A DNA stretch of 64,000 bases from the NCBI GenBank assembly GCA_026168455.1, contig CM047431.1:9694943-9758942 (forward strand), read 5' to 3'. Source of the stretch: Theocolax elegans (Eukaryota > Arthropoda > Insecta > Hymenoptera > Cerocephalidae). The notes below the pieces were generated by a model, which did no database searches, was not told the origin of the DNA, and was given only the letters and a program-made list of their open reading frames with translations. Below are positions 1 through 10,572 of this stretch, piece after piece (position 1 is the stretch's first letter; each line of letters starts with the position of its first letter). The translations under genes and the position numbers were made by a program.

Positions 1-27
1 GACGTAAATAAATTTGAATTCACTTAC

Positions 28-400
28 CTTCTTCTTCTTCGTGTTCATTTATCATTTGACGTAGATGATAAACATTTTGAAACCCTCTATGACGTGTATA
101 CTCCACCGCAAATTTTGTTGCAATTATTGATGCTCTAAATAATTTATTATAAAATTCGGCTATTTTACGCGGCCCGCAAACACTTAATAAAATTTTTAAT
201 TCTTTTTCAAGCACTCTACGGTCTCTCGAATCTGTAATTTGTTGGAACCATGCAATATTGCATTTTCTTTTAATCACATTAGTCTGATTTTTTAGGACAC
301 GTGCAAATTTAAATAGTATTTTACGAAAAATTAACTGTGCAGTCTCCGTCATTCTTGATGCGTAAAAAGGATTTATAAATGATCTAAGCTGAAGTCTCAT
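28..400 (-). CDS. Uncharacterised protein, first coding exon
   Basis: This minus-strand reading frame has a plausible ATG at 398-400 (context TTACAATGAGA) and runs about 124 codons into a glutamate run. It meets an excellent splice donor, GAAG|GTAAGTGAA on the minus strand near position 28, so the gene probably continues by splicing beyond the left edge of the window. The product is basic and rich in Arg, Lys and Phe, with no signal peptide or zinc motif that I can see. I do not recognise the family. A Gypsy element inserted 41 bp upstream of the ATG, so the promoter is now displaced by 4.9 kb. Before that insertion it stood head-to-head with the gene at 5966-6540. It may be a host gene, a domesticated element or a viral remnant. 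Confidence 0.45.
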
Positions 401-441
401 TGTAACTAAAACGTACAAAGAGGGCGCTGCCTCATTTATTG

Positions 442-707
442 TGTAGGGACACACCACGAGATTCCCCCTCCCGGCAGGAGTGGGGGTAAACGTAGAGTAA
501 GTAAAAACCGATTTCGTTCCCCGATTTCAGACTTGTTACGAAGCTCGAGCTGTGAAGAGCTTTTAACCATCGCTGTACCCGCCATATATAAATAAAAATT
601 ATTAAAATAAAGGATTTCACTGCGGGTTATTATTTCATCACCCAATAATTATTCGGCTGACTTTTGATCGGGTGTTTCCGAGGAACTGCACACCGCTGAA
701 GCCTACA
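442..707 (+). repeat. 5' LTR of the Gypsy element
   Basis: The 266-bp LTR has a TGTAGG...CCTACA terminal inverted repeat. A TATA-like TATATAAATA lies near 583 and an AATAAA signal near 607, consistent with a U3-R-U5 layout. It matches 5088-5353 base for base as far as I can compare by eye. Confidence 0.95.
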
Positions 708-1190
708 TTGGTGACCCCGATTACACGAGCACGTCAAGGATTCTGGAACCTCAGAGCATCATCGGACTAACAGATTCTTTCTTCAAACTCTTTCAACGGA
801 AAACGAGCGTATAAGCCCCGCTAATCGAACCGACGAAGGACCGTCCACCAGCTCTTATCGGGTCGCAAGGAAAAATCACGAGTTCTCCCCTGACGAAGGT
901 GATTTTGACCGCCTTTTTCGCTCCCCGAGAAGTTGGACTGCATCGACATCGGCGCCTGTTCATCGATGAGAACCGTCCCGAATCGAAGTTTTTCTTCTCG
1001 CCAAAAAAATAAGTAAGGTACAGCGCGCGTAAACCTCTCGGAAAATTCCGGCTATATAGCGATACGACATATTTTTTCGTACAGAAGAAGCGCGAGATCT
1101 TTGTTGTAACCGCCATTCGTTCTCAGAAGTCAGGGCTCATTCACATTATAAATATCATATTACACTATTTATATTTAGTACTTCGACACA

Positions 1191-2075
1191 ATGACTGACG
1201 CCCTTCGTACCGAAATAGAGACCTTACGCCAACAATTAGAAACGATCCAGGTTAATAACACTGCCGGTCAAAGTAATTCTAACGTAAATGCAATTTATCG
1301 TCAACCGAAAATCGCGAACTTTTGTCGAGACAACCCCGCGACATGGTTTATACAAGCGGAAATTACTCTGCGTAATGCCGGTATCACAACCTCGGCTACG
1401 AAAGCCGACTTTATAGCTGAAAAATTAGACTTAGAAGCCATACAGGCTATTCAGGACATAATTACAGTCGAACCCCGGCCAGCAGATATTTTCGAACAAA
1501 TAAAATAGAGGTTAATTTCCACCTTCGGACATTCCTCGGAAACGCGCTTACGTCAATTAATAAAGAGACAGGTTTCAACATGCGGGAAGCCATCATTAAT
1601 ATTAAATCGTTTACGCGCCTTAGACACCGAATGCAGCGAGAGCATTGTACGTACCGTTTTTCTCGAGCAACTACCGACTCCATGCCGCGCCGCATTGTCT
1701 ATTTCCGAGATTACCGACCTCCGAAAGCTAGCTGAGATGGCCGATAAATTCGTCGAAGCCGCTGAAGCGAGCGGAAGCGAAGTTTTCGCCGTAACCTCAA
1801 AAAACAAACATACCGCGTCAAACGATTTCGAAAAGCAGTTAAACGATCTCTCTGCAAAAGTAGCATTACTCGAAACCTCGGTTAATAAGTTACAACGCAG
1901 CGGGAATAACAACGCGCGTAGACGCTGACGCTCCGGCTCTCGCGCACCATCGACGAACCGTACGAACGAAGTCGAAAGCGAGCGCGTATGTTGGCCGCAC
2001 CGTAAATTCGGTGATCAAGCTTGTAATTGTCGACAGCCGTGCGCTTGGAAATCTGGGAAGACATCGGAAAACTAA
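1191..2075 (+). pseudogene. gag: Gypsy gag with two in-frame stops
   Basis: One reading frame runs from ATG 1191 to TAA 2073, about 294 codons, and would encode the structural Gag polyprotein. Two premature stops interrupt it: TAG at 1506 and TGA at 1926. Between and after the stops the same frame stays open, which shows the breaks are point changes. The region around the first stop matches the conserved capsid segment of arthropod Gypsy Gag (FGHSSETRLRQL after the stop). The C-terminus has the atypical zinc-binding stretch of mdg1-like Gags, VCWPHRKFGDQACNC followed by PCAW, at about 1996-2052. Gag therefore cannot be made full length by this copy. Confidence 0.85.
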
Positions 2076-2250
2076 TTGAACCTCCACGTACGGAGACGAT
2101 AGGCGGAGGGTCAAGCAAATCGAAACGTCTCCATATACGAGATAAAAATCTAGGTTTAACATTTCTAATCGATTCCGGGGCAGAGATATCCTTGTTACCC
2201 GTCACGTGCCCAAAAAAGGCTGCGCCCGTTGAGTTTACTTTACCACATTC
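2027..2250 (+). pseudogene. Gypsy aspartic protease domain, truncated
   Basis: In the frame after gag, the retropepsin active-site motif FLIDSGAEISLLP lies near 2162-2200, with the catalytic Asp codon at 2171. This enzyme normally cuts Gag-Pol during particle maturation. The segment between the protease and RT is much shorter than usual for the family, and the frame changes at about 2240, so an internal deletion joins the end of the protease domain almost directly to the start of RT. Confidence 0.8.
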
Positions 2251-3009
2251 AAACTCAGGGTCCCCCGGTAGCCGAGCGTGCTAGAAGGTTAGCTCCCGAT
2301 AAATTTCAAGCGGCGAAAAACGAGATAAATTCGTTAGTACAAGCGGGGATATGCAGACCTTCCAGCAGCCCCTGGGCTAGCCCTATCCATCTAGTAAAAA
2401 AAAGCGATGGTAAATGGCGAATATGCGGAGACTACCGCCGTTTAAACGCCGTGACGATCCCAGACAAATACCCAGTGCCGAACATTCAAGATTTCTCGAC
2501 CAATCTCCACGAGAAAAGAATTTTTTCGAAACTGGATATGCACAAAGCATATTACCAAATCCCCGTAAACCCGTCTGACATTCCCAAAACGGCCGTAATA
2601 ACCCCGTTTGGGTTATACGAGTACCTCGTCATGACCTTCGGTCTGCGGAACGCGGGCCAAACCTTTCAAAGATACATCGATCGCGCCCTCGGCGACCTGG
2701 GTTTTGTTTTTACTTTTATCGACGACATTCTTGTAGCCTCATCGTCTCCCGAGGAGCACGAGGAACACCTCCGTATCGTTTTCGATCGCCTAAAAAAGTT
2801 TTCACTTCGTCTCAACACCGCCAAGTGCGAATTCGGTAAAGAGGAATTAATCTTTTTAGGACATCTCGTGAACCACGAAGGGTCGAGGCCTACGGGTGAC
2901 AGAGTGAAAGCAATTACACAATTTCCCAAACCCAAAACAATCGTTGAATTAAAGCGATTCCTGGGAATGGTAAATTTTTACCGTCGCAGTCTTCCTAACG
3001 CAGCATCCC
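2241..3009 (+). pseudogene. Gypsy reverse transcriptase domain
   Basis: The frame encodes the RT core. GPPVAERARRL at the start is the usual Gypsy entry to RT. KLDMHKAYYQIPV is the catalytic block A, TAVITPFGLYEYLVMTFGLRNA follows with block B, and FIDDILVAS (Asp codons 2721 and 2724) is the YxDD-type active site with Phe in the first place. FLGHLVNHEG and the LKRFLGMVNFYRR thumb region follow. The frame then breaks near 3003-3010 and the connection domain lacks about 20 residues, so RT is out of frame with both protease and RNase H. The catalytic residues themselves remain. Confidence 0.9.
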
Positions 3010-4783
3010 TTGGACCCCTGCCACAGAGGCTGCGTTCGAAAAACTAAAAGCTGACCTCGCTAATGCGACTCTTTTATGTCACCCTTCCGCTAATGTAGAA
3101 ACTCGTGTCGTAACTGACGCATCCGATTTTGCGATGGGTGCCGCGCTCGAACAAAAACTAGACGGGTCTTGGAAACCTTTAGCTTTTTTTTCAAGTAAAT
3201 TTAACTCTGCCCAAACAAAATATAGCGCGTACGATCGCGAGCTGACCGCGATATACGAGGCCGTTAAAAAATTTAAATATTTCTTGGAAGGTAGAGCGTT
3301 CTACGTCGCAACCGACCACAAGCCTTTGACATACGCGTTCCAGCAGAGAACAGACAAAGCCTCACCCCGTCAACGTCGGCAGCTATCGTTTATTTCACAG
3401 TTTACGACGCAAATTGAGCACCTCGCGGGCTCCGCGAATGTCGTGGCTGACCCGTTATCGCGCGTCGATTCAATCAGATTACCACTCGAATTCGACCTTG
3501 TAGAATTATCCGCCGAACAGAAAAACGATGAAGAATTAAAGCAACTATTAGAATCGCCGAATTGCTCGTTAAAGTTGAAATGTATCGAGTGGGGTGCCGA
3601 TCATAATAAGATATACTGCGATCTTACCGGATCAGCATTACGACCATATATACCCAAGTCTTTTCGTAAGCGCATTTTTACTTTGTTCTACGAGCCTGCA
3701 CACGGAAGCGCCAAGGTAACGGACCAGGTAATTCGGCAGCGGTATATATGGCCTAATATGCACCGCGACGTCAAAGCATGGTGCAGGAATTGCGTTCCTT
3801 GTCAATCTTCTAAAGTCTCACGACACGTATCCTTACTACCCGCACCATTCATCGCCCCCGACGGTCGTTTCGACCACGTGCATATGGATATTATCGGCCC
3901 TCTAACAAAGTGCGAAGGCTACCTATACTGTCTAACGCTCATTGATCGTTTTTCCCGTTGGGCCGAAGCCATCCCTTTAAAAGATATCACCGCGCAAACG
4001 ATTTGTCGCGCGTTTTTCGATCACTGGGTCTCTCGTTACGGAACCCCATTGATCCTCACGACCGATCGCGGAGCACAATTCGAGTCGCTGCTATTCTCAG
4101 CACTTTTATCGCTTATCGGATGCAAACGCGTGAGAACCACCGCGTACCACCCCGCGGCGAACGGCCTAATAGAGCGTTGGCACCGCAGCCTGAAAGCGGC
4201 ATTAATGTGTCATGCTGACACCAACTTGGTAAGGCGCCTATCCACCGTTCTCCTTGGTTTGCGCACACACGTACGTCTTGACACCGGAGCGTCTTCCGCA
4301 GAATATTTATACGGAACTACTATTCGAATTCCAGGAGAATTTTGCCTGCCGCATGATTTTACGCCCGACCCGCAAAGTTTCGTCGAGGAATTTCGAGAAT
4401 ATATGCGCGAGATCAAGCCCGTTCCAGTAGCGCAAAAATACAAAAAGAAAGCATTCTTTTTCAAAGACATGCACACGTGCACGCATGTATTATTACACAT
4501 TGTCGCGGTGAAAAAGCCACTGGAACGACCTTACTTGGGCCCGCACAAGGTATTGAAACGCATATCAGACCAGGTGTATCAAATCGAGGTTGACGGAGTT
4601 CCCCGCAATGTAACGACCGAACATTTGAAACCCGCGCATTTCATTCTCGAAGAAGCACAGACGCTCGCGACCGGAAACGTTTACAAAAGCGACCAAATCC
4701 CAGCGCAGCGTCCAGTATTAAAAACGTATGCAAAAAAGAAGAAAGTACAAATTAACATTGCACCCAGCGTTTCTACTGTTTAA
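3010..4783 (+). CDS. pol: Gypsy RNase H and integrase segment of pol
   Basis: A frame of about 590 codons runs to TAA 4781. It begins in the RNase H region (TDASDFAMGAALEQ, ATDHKPLTYAF). The integrase zinc domain follows with the paired cysteines of CRNCVPC, then the DDE core: Asp codons at 3887 (HVHMDIIGP) and 4064 (TTDRGAQFES), and Glu at 4172 (NGLIERWHR). The C-terminus has the LERPYLGPHKVLKRISDQVY module typical of mdg1/gypsy-type integrases. All three DDE residues are intact. The Met codon at 3134 is unlikely to be a real start, since this is the downstream part of a polyprotein cut off by the upstream frameshift. Confidence 0.92.
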
Positions 4784-5087
4784 CGCGTGCGAAACTATGT
4801 ACGTTTATATACTTTTTTATATATTATTTTATATTAATCAACCTTATTGTAAACGCCGTTGCGTGTAAATTATTGTAAAAAAAAAAAAAAAAATTTTCAT
4901 GCTTCTACCCTTGTATTATTATAGTAATGTGTAATTTGCTCAGCGATAAACGTATTATAATTATATTCACCGACAACCTGTGTATATAGCGGTTTTCAGC
5001 AAAATAACGCTAAAAAAAAAAAAAAAAAGTTATAGGTAACTTGCAAGACGTTATGTACAAAAATTCGTTGTCACTCGGGGGGGACTA
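4784..5087 (+). other. Gypsy 3' non-coding region
   Basis: No reading frame of note. AT-rich sequence with two long A runs (near 4877 and 5014) precedes the G-rich polypurine tract that abuts the 3' LTR. Confidence 0.7.
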
Positions 5088-5353
5088 TGTAGGGACACAC
5101 CACGAGATTCCCCCTCCCGGCAGGAGTGGGGGTAAACGTAGAGTAAGTAAAAACCGATTTCGTTCCCCGATTTCAGACTTGTTACGAAGCTCGAGCTGTG
5201 AAGAGCTTTTAACCATCGCTGTACCCGCCATATATAAATAAAAATTATTAAAATAAAGGATTTCACTGCGGGTTATTATTTCATCACCCAATAATTATTC
5301 GGCTGACTTTTGATCGGGTGTTTCCGAGGAACTGCACACCGCTGAAGCCTACA
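5088..5353 (+). repeat. 3' LTR of the Gypsy element
   Basis: The same 266-bp sequence as the 5' LTR, followed by the ATTG target duplication. I found no difference from the 5' copy by eye. Confidence 0.95.
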
Positions 5354-5659
5354 ATTGAAAAAACTTATCTAAAAAAAGGACCCTCGAACTTAACTATTGT
5401 GTCTCCATCTCAGAATGTTTTGATTAATTTTTTGCAAGCTGACTATTTTGATTCTTGAAAGGAAATATAACCATGCTTTTTATGGTGTGATCATATTTAT
5501 TCAAACAACGTTTGTAAAGTTTAGTACGTAACTAAAATAAATATTGATTACACACCGTTATCATATTCGTTTCTCTTTTTTATTAGAAAGTTCTCCGAAT
5601 TGATAGTTTATTTGAAAAAATAAATTTTGACTACATCCTGTTGTTCTGATTTTTATTCG

Positions 5660-5945
5660 AATAGGTGTAGATCATTTTCATTTTTTACAAGTATCGTATC
5701 AATGATAATTAAAACCATAATTTATGTAGTATATTTTTAAGAGGGTTACTTTTCAGTCACATATTTACTTGTACTCAGCTATCGGTATGATCATCTTTCA
5801 AACTGATGTAAGATCAGTTTCATTTTTTATAGGTATATATTGTTTTATTCTCCGTATAATGTCGGTAATAATCAAAAGGATATTTTAGATAAAATATTTA
5901 AGAGGTTCAACTTTTCGGTCACCAATTTTCATCCGCTCAGTTCTT
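5660..5945 (+). promoter_or_regulatory. Two imperfect tandem promoter-like repeats
   Basis: A block of about 140 bp appears twice, at about 5665-5790 and 5808-5945. Shared landmarks in order are GATCA(T/G)TTTCATTTTTTA, then a TATA-like TTTAAGAGG, then ACTTTTC(A/G)GTCAC (resembling an arthropod initiator) and a CTCAG. The second copy lies directly upstream of the ATG at 5966. Promoter function is inferred from this position and layout only. Confidence 0.5.
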
Positions 5946-5965
5946 GCTCTACCTCCGATACAACC

Positions 5966-6540
5966 ATGTCGTGGTCCTCGCCTAGTAAAAAATTCGATTA
6001 TTTGAATAAACGGATCAAAAACGTGACGCGATTAATTAATAAAAATAATTTATTAATTAGAATTAGTACAAATATAGTAACTGAATTAATTGATATATTA
6101 GAAAAATTAGAGTCGCAAAAAACTACACTACAACGCTATTTAGATACTATTAGTTTTAAACAAAGTTTAAAAAAAAAAAATATTTTGAATTTGACAAATA
6201 TCCAGTGCAAGGTACATCGTGTGTGTTGTGCAATAAGATTTTAAAAAGAGTCACACGAAGCAGTAGATGGGAAAGCTGCAAAAAGTGTGAAAAGTTTAGA
6301 TGTTGCGAATGTATTCGTCAAGAATGCAAGTGCATAGGAGATCAGGCTTCACCTGAATCTCCATCACCTTTCGAACAAGGTGCACACTTAGTAACATGTC
6401 AGATACCCACATCATCCTTAATTAGTGCCCCACTGTCTGTACCTGCACTTACGATCAGCGTTGAAGAAATGATGGAGACCCTCTTCAACATTAGTCAAGA
6501 GCCTGCTGATGTCGGAGAGTGGGAGACCGAGGAAATCTAA
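5966..6540 (+). pseudogene. Cys-rich protein, frameshifted at an A12 tract
   Basis: The ATG at 5966 has a good context (ACAACCATGTC). The frame encodes a Lys/Leu-rich, probably helical segment and then meets a run of about 12 A at 6170-6181. Past that run the coding frame shifts and continues to TAA 6538, giving about 190 codons in total if the two are joined. The second half has a Cys-rich module, CVLCNKILKRV then CKKCEKFRCCECIRQECKC, which looks zinc-binding. An acidic tail ends WETEEI. The shift could be a real mutation, an assembly error in the homopolymer or programmed slippage. I do not recognise the family. The 21.4-21.6 kb relic has a loosely similar Cys pattern. Confidence 0.5.
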
Positions 6541-7146
6541 AAGACGAAAAAACCGTAACAGTACTTGTAGTTATAGTGTAGTATAGTGTAGTTATAGTAT
6601 TCGTAATTTTAATGTGAAACTTATAAGTATCCAGCTTTTTCTGCTCGTCGTAAAAAGAGTAAGTAATTTTTAATCACATATGACGTTCTGCTTCAAAATA
6701 AGATTACAAAAATTCAGTGCATTACAACTTCCTTATCATTGATAATTTATAACTTTTAAACTAACAAAGATAGAGAAGTGTTTTTTGAACTACATATTAT
6801 TTAGACAAAATAAAATCGATTCGTAAAATAAAAATCAATTTTTCTTCAAAATTAACAAAAAGAAAAATTGAAATTCGGTTATGAAGATCAGGTTACAGCA
6901 GCTCGAGTCGACTCATATAAACTCGTAAACTTATCTTCTTTTTAGAAGCAATTCGTCATTTACAATTTTTACAATTTCTAAATTAAACTAATTTTCCAAT
7001 TTGGCACTACCATTGTATTATGCACTAAGTAAATAATGTACAGTTCAAAAATCACCTCAATATGATAATTAGAACTCTTTATATCAATAACAATTTATAA
7101 CTATTATATAGTTATGAAGATCGGTTATTTTTTGACAAACTGTGTG
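6541..7146. other. AT-rich non-coding stretch
   Basis: I see no convincing reading frame, RNA or repeat here beyond short AT-rich runs. Confidence 0.5.
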
Positions 7147-7340
7147 ATCAAGGTCACACATTAGCTTACTTGTTTGTTTATATAAATAAACAATTAAGAT
7201 AACATTCTTAAAATAACATTCCTTTTTTCAAGGTCATTTAATTATTGGCTGAGATGGGTATTGAATGACCTTGGAAAAGGAATGTTATCTTAATCGTTTG
7301 TTTATATAAACAAACAAGTAAGCTAACGTGTGACCTTGAT
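7147..7340. mobile_element. Palindromic MITE, about 194 bp
   Basis: Two arms of about 80 bp face each other. The left reads ATCAAGGTCACACATTAGC and the right ends with its complement, TGTGACCTTGAT. Both share a TTGTTTGTTTATATAAA core and an AAGATAACATTC block, with a spacer of about 25 bp near 7235-7260. No clear target duplication is visible. It abuts the start of the decayed gene that follows. Confidence 0.75.
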
Positions 7341-8825
7341 GACATCATTTGTTATGACTCCCTATACCTGTTTACATACTACTGATCTTGAAGAAAAAGT
7401 GCATCCCCTAGAGTATGAAAAATTTACAAAAAATGGATTTTTTACTATTAGACGATCTGACAAATTTTGGAGTGGACTTTGGTCTGATATGTCTATCGAA
7501 CAAACTTTAATGTGTTTCATGAAAAGCAGTGGCGGACACGCGCACGGTAGAGGTATTACTGATTCAGTATGAGCAAAGTGGATCTTGACAATGCCTTTTC
7601 TAATAGATATCAGCAATTCAATGCAATCTTTTTGCAATGTATCTTTTGCCACTTCGGAACAGCATGTCGATGCATGAACTTCTCGAATTAAACAAGACAC
7701 TGAAGATTTGAAGTTATTATCTTATTCTTTTTTTCTTCTCATGATCCTTTTGCAGTTACAGACGCAATAATTTCTCTTAGCACAGGAGTCAATGGTAATG
7801 AAAATATTAACTGCTACAATGCTTTCGAAGTTGGTGTACAAATGATGGATAAAATTGTTGGAAATAACTTTAGTATGATTAAATTTCGAAGAAAAAATCG
7901 TGTGATGCGTCTTCAAGCTATTTATGACATTAAAATTAAAAACTAAAACTTAATTATTAATCCTACATTAATATTTCAAAGAATAGCCATAGCAATGGAG
8001 GGTAAAACAGAATTACAGGAATGTTTTGCATTCGAATTAGCTCCTCTGTTTTCTCCGCTTTCTCTGTTCGATAATGGTATAATGCGCAAAACTGACAAAT
8101 CAAAACTGTATGATTATTTTTCACCAATGCATGAAGAACTTTCAGTGCAAAATGTTTGTCATATTATAGACGGAGGTTTTTAATTACAGAAAATGATATG
8201 GCCCCAAAAAGAAACTTTTGAAATAATTACTGACCGTTACGTAAGTTTCGTTAAAAATATTATGCTATGAACAGTTACATTATATTTGATGGCTACCCTG
8301 AAGATTTAAAAAATAGCACAAAGGGTGCAGAGAGGCTGCGAAGACAAGCGAGACATTTTTCTACAGAAATCCAGTTTGATTTGTCAATGACTGCAACAAT
8401 ATCGCAAGAAAAATGTTTAATAATTGTAGTCTTATATGGCGGAAAAAAAATCTTGATTTAAAACTAAGTCAATTGAGATACCTGTGCTTTAAAAATAGTT
8501 CCGCTAAAAAAATTTTTAATTTAGCAATGGTTCCACCCACAAAATCTGCAGTAACACAACATTCTTTCCGAGTTTATTCTCAGGTACAACAATGGCTGGA
8601 TACTTAAGGAAAATGACTTATAACCAGTATATACTAACGATTTGCTAGTACCTGAAAATATTTTAAGAACTATAAGTTGTAAAGGCACGAAGGGTTGTAG
8701 GAAAACTTGCACTTGTATAAAATATGGCTTAAAATGTTCAGATTATTGTACAGGATGTCATGGGGTACCTACAACAATAATAAAGAAATTTTTAAAAATA
8801 TTCAGGATGAAAATGAAATACTAGA

Positions 8826-8950
8826 GGAAACAAATAATTTTCCTGCCCTCCGGCCGGAAACAAATAATTTTCCTGCCCTCCGGCCGGAAAGCGGCAACTT
8901 TCCGGCCGTTGCGCGAATTGAAGTTGCCGTTTTCCGGCTACGTCGAGCAG
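8826..8950 (+). repeat. GC-rich island with a 30-bp tandem repeat
   Basis: Two perfect 30-bp units (8827-8856 and 8857-8886) each contain CCTGCCCTCCGGCCG. A related segment with CCGGCCGTTGCGCG follows to about 8950. Being a multiple of three, the repeat encodes ETNNFPALRP twice in an open frame. Its composition is unlike the AT-rich surroundings. Confidence 0.8.
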
Positions 8951-8956
8951 AAAAAT

Positions 8957-9089
8957 AGTATACACACCTTGGCCAGTAAAAAAGAAAGCCTCAGATCACA
9001 TGATCGTCCACCTCGGCTTCGCCTCGGCCGACAATTACATGTGATCTGAGACATTTCTTATTTTACTGGCCATGGTATGTAATATACTA
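8957..9089. mobile_element. Hairpin MITE, about 133 bp
   Basis: The left arm, from AGTATA through GGCCAGTAAAA to CTCAGATCACATG, pairs with the right arm CATGTGATCTGAG...TTTTACTGGCC...TATACT. The loop at about 9003-9037 contains the GC-rich CCTCGGCTTCGCCTCGG. It is inserted in the C-terminal part of the decayed gene. Confidence 0.75.
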
Positions 9090-9235
9090 TTAATGATATT
9101 GAAGATATTTTAGAGCTGAACGACTTAGACGAGAATGCAGATAATAGTCTAGATATAATAACTTATGAAGATCTAAGCAGTGACGAAGAAATAAAAGACC
9201 GTCCACATAAAAAACAAAAGAATGCTAATCATTAA

Positions 9236-10158
9236 ATCACTGTATGCAACATAAATAAAAAGTATTAATATAATGTATTTCTTTGTATAAATGTAATTTT
9301 TTCACCTTTAATTTGCATCACTTTTCATACCTAAGAAAACAATTCAAAAATTGAAATTTTATTACATTTTTTATTACATTTTGTAGCTATAACATATGAT
9401 AAAAAAGTATATATACTCTTTCAAATTGAATCACTAAATAAAAAAAATATTCTTTTTATATAAAAAATAAATTGAAAACAATGCATTTGTTTTAATTTGT
9501 AGTATTATTAGCAGCAGAAATTAAATTAGTGAATAAAGAAAATAAATTGTATGAAATTACAACAATTTTGGAACGTAACTAGTTAAATAATGCATAATAA
9601 TAGTGAGCAATGCATAGCCTCACGAAAACTAATTGTTAGCATTAATTATAAACAATGTTTAAATAATTGAAATTGCATGTTGGTTTAATAACTCAGTAGC
9701 TTTTTAAAATTAAGTAACATTACAGCAGATTTTGAACGCGCAATTTCGACTCCGCCACTTACCCCCTCCACTTCGATTTTAGTGCATAGGTGGCTGGCTT
9801 GGAAATTTTCATTAATTTTTTCTGCACGATGCACATTTGCGAAAAAACTACTACGAAAAATAATTGGAAAAAGCTACTTAAAACCATTTTTTTATTGTTA
9901 CATTGTGCACATATTTGCAGCTAATACTTGCCATCTTTAAAAGCTAATATCTCCGGACTTATTAAACCTATTTCACCGATCCTTGTTTTAGACTAAGCGT
10001 CTTTTAAAGAACTTTTATTTAGTATTTCAAAGTTTTTTTCCAACTCTCATGTTATTTTTGAGCGATTCCCGGAAATAACTAATCTACGTTACGCAACATC
10101 CACATCTGCTTAGTTTCTGGCTTAACGCTCCTGGCCTATTAAGAATCACGAATTTCTA
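9236..10158. other. AT-rich non-coding stretch
   Basis: No supported gene. The sequence is AT-rich with a less AT-rich patch around 9730-9800. I see no repeat boundary. Confidence 0.5.
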
Positions 10159-10572
10159 TTGATAAATCGCACTATTACTAAATTTAATAAAATTATTAAA
10201 TTGGGCAAAGACAAAACTGTTAAAAATGAAATTTGTAATATTGTATACAATATACTATGTACAGACTGCCCTGCGCTATACATAGGCCCAAGCAAACGTA
10301 AGCTTAAAAGTCGTATCCGAAAACATAATTATGACGTAAAAAATAAAAAAGACCGACCCGCTTTAGCGGTTCCCACAATTAATACAGGACATAATATCGA
10401 TTTTAACAAAACATGTATCATGGAAATTGAAAAAAATTTTAAAAAACGTATGTTCTCGGAAATGCTGAATATCTACATACATGCCGACACGTTAAACTAC
10501 ATCAAAAATTTAAATTTTTTAAAAAATGTATATAGAGTTGCGCTTGATGGTGTAAAAATGTTGCTTGCGTAG
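10159..10572 (+). pseudogene. Penelope-like element, GIY-YIG endonuclease end
   Basis: The frame of about 137 codons matches the C-terminal part of Penelope-like retroelements. CTDCPALYIG followed by KRKLKSRIRKH is the GIY-YIG nuclease signature (zinc-binding CxxC, then YIG, then the basic helix with Arg). This nuclease nicks target DNA to prime reverse transcription. The N-terminal RT part is absent upstream, where the frame has no counterpart, so this is a 5'-truncated copy, the usual fate of these elements. The frame ends at TAG 10570. Confidence 0.75.

Larger units (their letters stand above)
442..5353 (+). mobile_element. Ty3/Gypsy LTR retrotransposon with ATTG target duplication
   Basis: The element is bounded by two LTRs of 266 bp, each starting TGTAGG and ending CCTACA. 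The duplicated target ATTG lies at 438-441 and 5354-5357. Order is LTR, putative primer site right after the LTR (TGGTGACCCC at 709), leader 708-1190, gag, protease, RT, RNase H, integrase, A-rich 3' region 4784-5076, polypurine G7A tract at 5077-5084, LTR. No env-like frame follows pol. The order PR-RT-RH-IN and integrase tail place it in Ty3/Gypsy. Coding regions carry two stops and two deletion/frameshift points although the LTRs appear identical by eye. It separates the gene at 28-400 from the region at 5358. Confidence 0.95.
7341..9235 (+). pseudogene. Decayed member of an uncharacterised animal family
   Basis: Fragments in varying frames line up in the order I recall for a long uncharacterised protein seen in insects and cnidarians (memory only). 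FFTIRRSDKFWSGLWSDM and SSGGHAHGRGITDSV lie at 7437-7570, followed by ATSEQHVDA near 7655, then MEGKTELQECFAFELAPL at 7995. DNGIMRKTDKSKLYDYFSP and HIIDGGF run to 8182, and IIFDGYPED lies near 8279. A Cys-rich CKGTKGCRKTCTCIKYGLKC module follows at 8681, and an acidic tail (YEDLSSDEEIKD) ends at 9235. Stops and frameshifts are numerous, so it is dead. A GC-rich 30-bp duplication and a hairpin element interrupt the C-terminal part. Function is unknown. Confidence 0.55.
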
